Below are positions 1 through 5,430 of a stretch of DNA of 6,295 nt, piece by piece. The notes under the pieces were generated by a model. The model searched no databases. It saw only the letters and a program-made list of their open reading frames with translations, and had not been told where the DNA came from. The position numbers and the translations under genes are program-made. Position 1 is the stretch's first letter; each line of letters starts with the position of its first letter. The stretch is from positions 1-6,295 of the forward strand of contig JAEYQX010000234.1 of the NCBI GenBank assembly GCA_023409795.1, given 5' to 3'. This DNA is from Pseudomonadota bacterium (GTDB taxonomy: Bacteria > Pseudomonadota > Alphaproteobacteria > Caulobacterales > Caulobacteraceae).

Positions 1-1338
1 CTGCAAGCCCTGGGGCGACACAAAGACCCGGCCGGTCTTGCGCGAGGACGAGCCCAGGCTGACCGCCATGTTGTCCGGCACGGCCACGGCCGAGGCGGTC
101 CAGCCACCCTCGCCCGGTACGAAGCGGCTGAGGCGGCCCACGACATTGTCGGACACCACGGCCAGGATGCCGTCCTTCATCACCCGCACGTCCTGCAGCG
201 ACTGGCGTCCGGACGGCGAGAAGACCACGGCGGCATCGCGCGGATAGGCGATGCGCGGGCGAACCTCGCCCAGCAGGTTGAGCGGGATGGCCAGCAGCTC
301 ACCGGCCTTGTAGGCGTGGCCGTCGAAGGTCCAGTCCTGTTCCGGCTCGAACACCAGGCGCTCGCCCAGCATGCCCTGGACGCCGACGCGGGCCGGCAGG
401 TTCAGGCGCCAGGGCTTGCCATCAGCCCCCAGGGCCCAGACCTCGGAGCGATAGGTATCCAGCGGGCGGCTGAACAGCACGGCCTGCACCTGGCCCTCGG
501 GGTCGCGCATGACCATGGGCGAGACGCCATAGCCGCCATCCGACTGGTCACCGCGATAGACCTCGGCGGCGTGGCCCAGGGGATGGCCGCGCTTCATCGC
601 CTTGACGATGAAGGGATAGCCCGACTCCGTCAGGGTGCCGGGGCCAAAGTCGCTGGCGATCAGCAGGGTGTCCTGGTCCAGCCAACTGACCCGGTGCTTG
701 CCCTCGGGGATGACGAAGCCGCCGTCGACGAAGGTCCTGGACACCAGGTCGAACTCGCGCACCACGACGGCATCCTTGCCGCCGTCGGACAGGTTGACCA
801 GGCAGCGGGTCTCGTCCGGCTGCAGGCAGCTGGCCCCCTTGAAGACCCAGTCGCGGCCTTCGGCCCGGGCCAGGGCGTCGATGTCCAGCAGGGTTTCCCA
901 CTCAGGCGTGGCGGTGCGATAGCTGTCCAAGGTCGTGCGGCGCCAGATCCCCTTGGGATTGGTGCCGTCCTGCCAGAAATTGCCCAGGCCCTCGCCCAGG
1001 AAGCTGACGCCCGGGATGCGGTCGGTGGCGGTCAGGATGGCCTCGGCCTGCTGGCGGAACGGCTCATAGCGCGGGTCCGTGGTCAGGGCCGCCAGGGCCT
1101 TTTCATTGGACGCCTGGACAAAGGCCATGGCCTGGGCCCCCTGGACCTCCTCGAGCACCAGGTGGTCGTCGGCGGCCTTGACCCCCTCGGGCGACAGGTC
1201 GCGCGGGAAGTGGGGCGGCAGGTCCTTGCTGGCGATGGTGGCAGGCACGGCATCGGCCTTTTCGGCAGTGGTGGCACAGCCCGCCAGAAGCAGGGCGGGC
1301 AGGGCGGCGGTGGCCAGAAGCCTCTTCATGTGGATCAT
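1..1338 (-). CDS. Prolyl oligopeptidase family (S9A) lipoprotein, N-terminal part; 3' end beyond the window
   Basis: The frame stays open from the start to position 1, giving 446 codons; the catalytic domain lies outside the window. The N-terminus is a lipoprotein signal: a K-R basic region, a leucine/alanine core and the lipobox LLAGC, with the lipidated Cys at residue 21. The residue after Cys is Ala, not Asp, which by the usual rule would allow sorting to the outer membrane. What is visible is the S9A N-terminal beta-propeller region. It is clearly homologous to the complete peptidase encoded next to it, sharing NFWQD (residues 120-124), GIWRRTT (130-136), LSDGGKDA (183-190) and REFD (194-197) in the same order. 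The family motif DPYLWLED of that neighbour is degraded here (DDHLVLEE, about 57-64). Three in-frame ATGs (1341, 1338, 1329) are possible. I chose 1338 because a GGGA lies 7 bases upstream; 1329 gives the most compact signal peptide. Whether the Ser-Asp-His triad is intact cannot be seen. The expected role is cleavage of short peptides at the envelope. Confidence 0.88.
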   Translation of the reverse strand, partial: MIHMKRLLATAALPALLLAGCATTAEKADAVPATIASKDLPPHFPRDLSPEGVKAADDHLVLEEVQGAQAMAFVQASNEKALAALTTDPRYEPFRQQAEAILTATDRIPGVSFLGEGLGNFWQDGTNPKGIWRRTTLDSYRTATPEWETLLDIDALARAEGRDWVFKGASCLQPDETRCLVNLSDGGKDAVVVREFDLVSRTFVDGGFVIPEGKHRVSWLDQDTLLIASDFGPGTLTESGYPFIVKAMKRGHPLGHAAEVYRGDQSDGGYGVSPMVMRDPEGQVQAVLFSRPLDTYRSEVWALGADGKPWRLNLPARVGVQGMLGERLVFEPEQDWTFDGHAYKAGELLAIPLNLLGEVRPRIAYPRDAAVVFSPSGRQSLQDVRVMKDGILAVVSDNVVGRLSRFVPGEGGWTASAVAVPDNMAVSLGSSSRKTGRVFVSPQGLQ

Positions 1339-1349
1339 CATCAGTTCCC
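1336..1349 (-). promoter_or_regulatory. Stop/start overlap and ribosome binding site coupling the two peptidase genes
   Basis: Reading the minus strand, GGGA (1349-1346) is followed by ACTGATGATG. The stop codon TGA of the upstream peptidase (1343-1341) shares its A with an ATG at 1341, and a second ATG follows directly at 1338. A third in-frame ATG is at 1329. The GGGA sits 4, 7 and 16 bases from these, favouring 1338. The arrangement is typical of translational coupling by reinitiation, so the second peptidase is probably made in proportion to the first. Confidence 0.6.
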
Positions 1350-3518
1350 AGCCTGACCGTTCATCAGGCGACGCGACAGATAGGTGTATTCAAGCGCCAG
1401 GCGACGCGCCGTCTCGCGCAGGTTGGCGCCGGCGGCGTGGCCGCCATCGGTGTTCTCGTAGAAAAGGACCGGGTAGCCCAGGGCCTCCAGCCGGGCTGCG
1501 GCCTTGCGGGCGTGGCCGGGGTGGACGCGGTCATCCTTGGTCGAGGTGTGGATGAAGACTTCCGGATAGGGCTGGCCCGCCGCCAGCTTCTGGTAGGGCG
1601 AGTAGGCCTCGATCCAGGCGCGCTGCTCGGGAATGTCGGGGTTGCCGTATTCGCCAATCCAGCTGGCCCCGGCCAGCAGCTTGTGGAAGCGCAGCATGTC
1701 GAACAGCGGGACCTGGATGACGGCGGCGTTGATCAGGTCCGGGCGCTGGGTCAGCATGGCCCCCATGAACAGGCCGCCCTGCGAGCCGCCCATGATGCCC
1801 AGGTGCGGCTGGGAGGTAATGCCGCGCGTGATCAGGTCCTGGGCCACGGCCTGGAAGTCCTCGTGGGCGCGCTGGCGGTTTTCCTGCTGGGCCGCCTGGT
1901 GCCAGCGCGGGCCGAACTCGCCCCCGCCGCGCGTATTGGCGATGACATAGACCCCGCCGCGCTCCAGCCACAGCTTGCCCACCGTGGCCGAATAGCCTGG
2001 CAAAAGCGACGACTGGAAGCCGCCATAGCCATAGAGCAGGGTCGGGTTGGAGCCATCCAGCGGCATGGCCTCGCGATGGACGACGAAATAGGGGATCAGG
2101 GTGCCGTCGGCGCTGCGGGCCTCGAACTGCTCGACCGTCAGGCCGGTGGCATCGAACTTGGCCGGCAGGGACTTGGCCAGGCTCAGCGCGCCGGTGGCGG
2201 CATCGGCCAGGTAGAGGCTGGACGGGTTCAGGTAGCCCGCGACGCTGACAAAGATGCGGTCGTCCTGGTCCGAGGCCGAGCCCAGGCCCACGGTCACGTT
2301 CCGGGGCAGGTCAAGCCGGGTGCGGGCCCATTCGCCGGCCGGATTGGGCCGATAGACATAGACCGAGCCGCGCACGTTCTCATAGAGGGCGCCCACCAGT
2401 GTGTTGCGGGTGACGCGCACGGCCTCGACCGCCTCGCGCTCGCCGGGGCGGATGACCAGCCGGGCCGGGACGGTCGGGTCGGCCAGCCAGGCCTTGAGGT
2501 CATAGGCCAGGATATCGCCCGTCCTGAAGGCCTGGCCCGAGGGGGCCGTCCAGTCCTGGTCGGTCGAGATGACCAGCTGGCCATCGACCAGGCCGGTGAT
2601 CCCGCCCTTGAGCGGCAGGGGCAGCTGGACCTTCGAGCCATCGTCGCGCAGCAGCCAGGTCTCGCTCTCGTAGAAGTTGAGGCCACGGTTCAGCAGCACG
2701 GCCTGGACCACGCCATCGGCGTCGCGCAGGGTATAGCCGGAGACCGAGACATCGGCCTGTTCACCGGCAAAGACCTCGACCGCCTCCTCGATGCTCTGGC
2801 CGCGCTTGAGCAGGCGCACGGTGCGCGGATAGCCGGAATCGGTCAGGGAGCCTTCGCCGAAATCGCGCGAGACCAGCAGGGTGTCGCGGTCGATCCAGCT
2901 GGCCCCGCCCTTGGATTCAGCCAGGGTGATGCCGCCCTCGACAAACTGGCGGGTGACGGTGTCGAACTCGCGCAGGGTCGTGGCGTCCTTGCCGCCATCC
3001 GACAGTGAGATCAGGCAGTAGCGCTCTTCGGGTGCCAGGCAGGTCGCGCCCTTGTAGACCCAGTTGGCCCCCTCGGCGGCGGCGAGGGCATCAAAGTCCA
3101 GGATGGTCTCCCACCGGGGCTCGGCCTCCAGGTAGCTGTCCATCGTCGTGCGGCGCCAGATGCCGCGCACATGCCGGGCGTCCTGCCAGAAGTTGTCGAT
3201 CAGGCCGCCGTGGGTGAAGCCCGGTGCCGGGATGCGGTCGCGCGACTGGACGATATCCAGCGCCTGCTGGTGCAGGGTCTCATAGAGGGGATCGGCCTGC
3301 AAGGTGCCCAGCGAATGGCGGTTCTTCTCGGCGATCCAGGCATCGACCCGCTCGCCGCCAATGTCCTCGAGCCACAGGTAGGGATCGGTGGCGTCGCTGG
3401 TGGCGAAGCCTTCGGAAGGGGCACTGGAACTGGGCATTTGCGGTGACTGGGCCATGGCGAGCGGCGCTGCTCCGGCAGCAAGTATCAGGGCGGCCACGCA
3501 GGCCATTGGGCGGATCAT
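1341..3518 (-). CDS. Secreted prolyl oligopeptidase (family S9A serine peptidase), complete, 725 aa
   Basis: The enzyme should hydrolyse short peptides, classically after proline, in the periplasm or outside the cell. Residues 1-23 form a Sec signal peptide ending AMA|QS. DPYLWLED (about 45-52) is the usual S9A opening motif. Residues of roughly 45-450 form the beta-propeller that gates substrate size, and about 470-720 the alpha/beta-hydrolase domain. The nucleophile is Ser579 in GGSQGG, the acid Asp662 in KDDRVHP and the base His694 in GGHAAGAN; Arg664 matches the substrate-binding Arg643 of porcine prolyl oligopeptidase. Other family landmarks are PTLLYGYGGF (492-501) and NTRGGGEFG (528-536). 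Length is normal for the family. The start is preceded by AGGGGA with a 10-base spacing. The stop abuts the start codons of a paralogous gene. The motif GGSQGG differs from the common GGSNGG. Exact specificity (strict proline or broader, as in oligopeptidase B relatives) is not decided by sequence alone. Confidence 0.95.
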   Translation of the reverse strand: MIRPMACVAALILAAGAAPLAMAQSPQMPSSSAPSEGFATSDATDPYLWLEDIGGERVDAWIAEKNRHSLGTLQADPLYETLHQQALDIVQSRDRIPAPGFTHGGLIDNFWQDARHVRGIWRRTTMDSYLEAEPRWETILDFDALAAAEGANWVYKGATCLAPEERYCLISLSDGGKDATTLREFDTVTRQFVEGGITLAESKGGASWIDRDTLLVSRDFGEGSLTDSGYPRTVRLLKRGQSIEEAVEVFAGEQADVSVSGYTLRDADGVVQAVLLNRGLNFYESETWLLRDDGSKVQLPLPLKGGITGLVDGQLVISTDQDWTAPSGQAFRTGDILAYDLKAWLADPTVPARLVIRPGEREAVEAVRVTRNTLVGALYENVRGSVYVYRPNPAGEWARTRLDLPRNVTVGLGSASDQDDRIFVSVAGYLNPSSLYLADAATGALSLAKSLPAKFDATGLTVEQFEARSADGTLIPYFVVHREAMPLDGSNPTLLYGYGGFQSSLLPGYSATVGKLWLERGGVYVIANTRGGGEFGPRWHQAAQQENRQRAHEDFQAVAQDLITRGITSQPHLGIMGGSQGGLFMGAMLTQRPDLINAAVIQVPLFDMLRFHKLLAGASWIGEYGNPDIPEQRAWIEAYSPYQKLAAGQPYPEVFIHTSTKDDRVHPGHARKAAARLEALGYPVLFYENTDGGHAAGANLRETARRLALEYTYLSRRLMNGQAGN

Positions 3519-3614
3519 CGACGAAGGGTCCCCTTTTACTGTTGAGGCACATTGGCCAGTCGCGGGAGGCGGAGCAAGGCGAGGGAATCTTACAAGATTG
3601 TCATCTTTGCCGCA
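3519..3614. other. Gap between channel and peptidase genes: ribosome binding site and small dyad
   Basis: This 96-base gap separates the channel stop from the peptidase start. On the minus strand AGGGGA (3534-3529) is the only purine-rich site near the peptidase ATG at 3518, with a 10-base spacing. A perfect 14-base dyad, AATCTT-AC-AAGATT, lies at 3586-3599, just after the channel stop. It has no T-run, so it does not read as a Rho-independent terminator. A weak promoter-like pair for the peptidase exists (TTGCTC at 3577-3572, CAATGT at 3554-3549, 17-base spacing), but each half matches the consensus at only three positions. Either a separate promoter or read-through from the channel gene is possible. 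Confidence 0.4.
3586..3599. repeat. Perfect 6+6 inverted repeat, possible operator
   Basis: AATCTT (3586-3591) and AAGATT (3594-3599) are exact reverse complements separated by AC. The site is AT-rich in otherwise GC-rich DNA and lies about 70 bases upstream of the peptidase start, a position suited to a dimeric transcription factor. The short arms mean chance is not excluded. Confidence 0.35.
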
Positions 3615-4418
3615 TCAGTCGTCCTCATCCGGGATGCTGAGGATCTGGCCACAGGCCTTGCAGTGGACCGCGTCGGGATCATGCTTTTGCAGGCCGCAGG
3701 TGGGGCAGGGGAAGCGCACCTTGTGCGGGCGCAGCAGGGTCTGGGCCAGGCGGATGAACAGGGTGATGCCCACCAGCATGATGACGATCGAGATCAGCCG
3801 CCCCCAGTTGCCGGGCAGGGTAATGTCGCCAAAGCCGGTGGTCGTCAGGGTGGCCACGGTGAAATACAGGGCGTCCAGATAGCCGTTGATATGCTCGGCC
3901 TTGCCCCGGAAATAGGCATAGACGAAGCCGGTGGTGACAAAGAGGAAGGTCACCAGGGCCGCCAGGGCCCGGACGATCTCCTCGACCCGGCTGTCGTCGT
4001 AGCGCCGCCCCACGGTGCGCCAGAAGAACTCGCTGTTCAGCAAGCTCCACAGGCGAAGCAGGCGCAGGAAGCCCAGGTTGGCCAGCCAGACCGGGAAGAG
4101 CAGGGTCAGGAGGACAAAGAGGTCGATCCAGACAATCGGCTGCTTCAGCCAGGCCTTCAGGTCCGAATAGGCATAGGCGCGCGCGGCCAGGTCCAGGCCC
4201 AGGACCAGGGCAATCAGGTAGTCCAGGACATAGAAGGCCCAGCCCGCCTCCTTCAGGATCGGGGTGGCCAGGAAGAAGCCGATGATCAGGATGTCGATCA
4301 GGATGACGGCCAGCCGGAACCGCACCGCCGGGGGCCGCGATCCATGGTAGAGGTATCGCAGTCGGGCCCTGAGCCGCAGGGGGCCGTGGGCACCGGCCAG
4401 GCTGTTTTCATGCTCCAT
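3615..4418 (-). CDS. Voltage-gated-like ion channel with C-terminal zinc ribbon, 267 aa
   Basis: An inner-membrane cation channel subunit, probably for potassium, expected to work as a tetramer. Hydrophobic segments fit S1 (about 36-55), S2 (62-83), S3 (94-113, with WID at 97-99), S4 (114-128), S5 (149-170), a pore helix (181-192) and S6 (206-230). The pore loop TLTTTGFGD ends at Asp198; the filter TTGFGD is a recognised variant of the potassium signature TVGYGD. S4 is poor in charge: only Arg119 and Arg122 lie in the helix, so voltage sensing may be weak or absent. After S6 comes a cytoplasmic tail with two Cys pairs, CPTC (Cys238, Cys241) and CKAC (Cys253, Cys256), a zinc-ribbon or rubredoxin-like knuckle, then an acidic end (DEDD). 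It is divergent from dapF with a 47-base gap. No good ribosome binding site precedes the ATG at 4418. Channel identity is firm; ion selectivity and gating are inferred. Confidence 0.9.
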   Translation of the reverse strand: MEHENSLAGAHGPLRLRARLRYLYHGSRPPAVRFRLAVILIDILIIGFFLATPILKEAGWAFYVLDYLIALVLGLDLAARAYAYSDLKAWLKQPIVWIDLFVLLTLLFPVWLANLGFLRLLRLWSLLNSEFFWRTVGRRYDDSRVEEIVRALAALVTFLFVTTGFVYAYFRGKAEHINGYLDALYFTVATLTTTGFGDITLPGNWGRLISIVIMLVGITLFIRLAQTLLRPHKVRFPCPTCGLQKHDPDAVHCKACGQILSIPDEDD

Positions 4419-4465
4419 GCGCCCAGCGATACATGAACCGGCGCGAATTCCTATATGGTGTCGCC
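4419..4465. promoter_or_regulatory. Divergent start region of the channel gene and dapF; probable leaderless dapF promoter
   Basis: Only 47 bases separate the two start codons. On the plus strand CTATATGG (4451-4458) looks like a -10 element, and the ATG of dapF at 4466 lies 9 bases after CTATAT, close to where transcription should begin. No Shine-Dalgarno sequence is present, so the dapF message may begin at or almost at its start codon, as is common in Caulobacter and relatives. The -35 is poor (GATACA at 4428-4433 keeps only ACA). On the minus strand no convincing -10 is seen; TGTATC (4433-4428) is the closest candidate for the channel gene. Confidence 0.4.
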
Positions 4466-5311
4466 ATGACCCAGTCCGCCCGCCCCTATATCCGCATGAA
4501 TGGTGCCGGAAACGCCTTCATCGTCGTCCAGGCCTTCGAGCAGGCCTTTCGGCCTACCGCCGAGCAGGTCCGCTTCCTGGCCTCGGCCGAGGCCGGGATC
4601 GGCGGCTTCGACCAGCTGATCGGACTTGAGCCGGCCGAGGGGGCCGATGCCTTCATGCGGGTGTGGAACGCCGATGGCTCGATGGTCCAGACCTGCGGCA
4701 ATGCCCTGCGCTGCGTCGGCTGGCTGATGCTGGAGGCGACCGGCAAGGCCGAGGTCGTCATCGATACGGCGGCAGGCCCGACGACGGCGCGCAAGTCCGG
4801 CCCCTTCCACGTGACGGTGGACATGGGGGCACCGCGGCTGGACTGGAGCCGCATCCCCCTGGCCGAGGACATGGACACCCGGGGCATCGAGCTGCAGGTC
4901 GGCCCGATCGACGCCCCGGTCCTGCATACGCCCGGCGCGGTGTCTATGGGCAATCCCCATGTCGTCTTCTTCACCGACCAGCAGGACGACGCCTTTGTGC
5001 GCAGCTCAGGCTCGCTGGTCGAGCATCACCCGCTGTTTCCCGAGGGGGTCAATGTCGGCTTTGCCCGAGTGGTCGACCGCGAGCATATCCGGCTGCGGGT
5101 CTGGGAGCGGGGCGCGGGCCTGACCCTGGCCTGCGGGACCGGGGCCTGCGCGGCCCTGGTTGCGGCGGCACGGCGCGGGCTGACCGATCGCTCGGCCCGG
5201 GTCGAGGTCGACGGCGGCACCCTGGCCATCCGCTGGGACGAGGTCGACGACCACGTCTATATGACCGGCCCTGTCGAGATTGAGGGCACAGGTCAGCTGG
5301 CTTTGCCGTAA
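4466..5311 (+). CDS. dapF: Diaminopimelate epimerase, 281 aa
   Basis: Cytoplasmic, cofactor-independent enzyme that interconverts LL- and meso-diaminopimelate, the step before lysine and a building block of peptidoglycan. It has the two mirror-image halves of the family, each supplying one catalytic cysteine: Cys77 in NADGSMVQTCGNALRC and Cys223 in LACGTGACAALVAA. Other substrate-site landmarks are MNGAGN (11-16), NADGS (68-72), GNPH (162-165), GVNVGFA (194-200) and WERGAG (213-218). Length is typical. The ATG at 4466 is preferred over an in-frame ATG at 4433: it places MNGAGN about ten residues from the N-terminus, as in known DapF proteins, and keeps the probable promoter outside the gene. 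The usual GAGND is GAGNA here, an Asp-to-Ala change beside a substrate-contacting Asn. The TAA stop is followed by 119 bases before the next gene on the same strand. Confidence 0.96.
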   Translation: MTQSARPYIRMNGAGNAFIVVQAFEQAFRPTAEQVRFLASAEAGIGGFDQLIGLEPAEGADAFMRVWNADGSMVQTCGNALRCVGWLMLEATGKAEVVIDTAAGPTTARKSGPFHVTVDMGAPRLDWSRIPLAEDMDTRGIELQVGPIDAPVLHTPGAVSMGNPHVVFFTDQQDDAFVRSSGSLVEHHPLFPEGVNVGFARVVDREHIRLRVWERGAGLTLACGTGACAALVAAARRGLTDRSARVEVDGGTLAIRWDEVDDHVYMTGPVEIEGTGQLALP

Positions 5312-5430
5312 AATCGCGTTTCAGATGGCACCAAATTCCCGAAATGACTGAAGTTGACCTAGCGGCAATGGTTGTCCTGTCCGATTCCACCAACTAGGAA
5401 CGGGTGGCGCCTGCCCTAACCGAGATCACA
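5312..5430 (+). other. Gap between dapF and the malic enzyme gene
   Basis: This stretch is less GC-rich than its flanks and probably carries the malic enzyme promoter. TTGACC (5354-5359) is a good -35 match but has no clear -10 at the standard spacing. TTGTCC (5372-5377) is followed 16 bases later by CTAGGA (5394-5399), a weak -10. CCTAG (5358-5362) and CTAGG (5394-5398) form an interrupted inverted repeat. No hairpin with a T-run is seen after dapF. GAG at 5422-5424, 6 bases before the ATG, is a weak ribosome binding site. Confidence 0.35.

Noticed and set aside
316..1356. A 346-codon plus-strand open frame antisense to the lipoprotein peptidase
   Set aside because: The minus strand here encodes a protein homologous to the neighbouring peptidase with a lipoprotein signal. 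The antisense frame is low-complexity (Gly, Gln, Ala, Asp rich) with no recognisable domain, as expected opposite GC-rich coding DNA.
1437..3008. A 523-codon plus-strand open frame antisense to the complete peptidase
   Set aside because: It lies opposite a gene with an intact catalytic triad and signal peptide. Its composition is that of a GC-rich antisense shadow, with no motif.
3523..3534. AAGGG-GA-CCCTT on the minus strand before the peptidase start as a hairpin
   Set aside because: A 2-base loop is too small for a stable RNA hairpin; the sequence is better explained as the ribosome binding site.
3552..4436. A 294-codon plus-strand open frame antisense to the channel
   Set aside because: Its Gln/Asp/Glu/Gly-rich product mirrors hydrophobic transmembrane codons on the other strand; the channel has clear pore and zinc-ribbon motifs.
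4433..4465. An 11-residue N-terminal extension of DapF from the ATG at 4433
   Set aside because: It would run over the probable -10 element, leave only 14 bases to the divergent channel gene and place the MNGAGN motif too far from the N-terminus.
5344..5397. A 17-codon open frame upstream of, and in frame with, the malic enzyme gene
   Set aside because: There is no ribosome binding site and no leader-peptide feature such as a codon run or attenuator hairpin; chance is sufficient.
5404..5430. A GTG start for the malic enzyme at 5404
   Set aside because: It is in frame and has AGGA close upstream, but at only 4 bases, and it would lengthen the N-terminus beyond that of related MaeB proteins.
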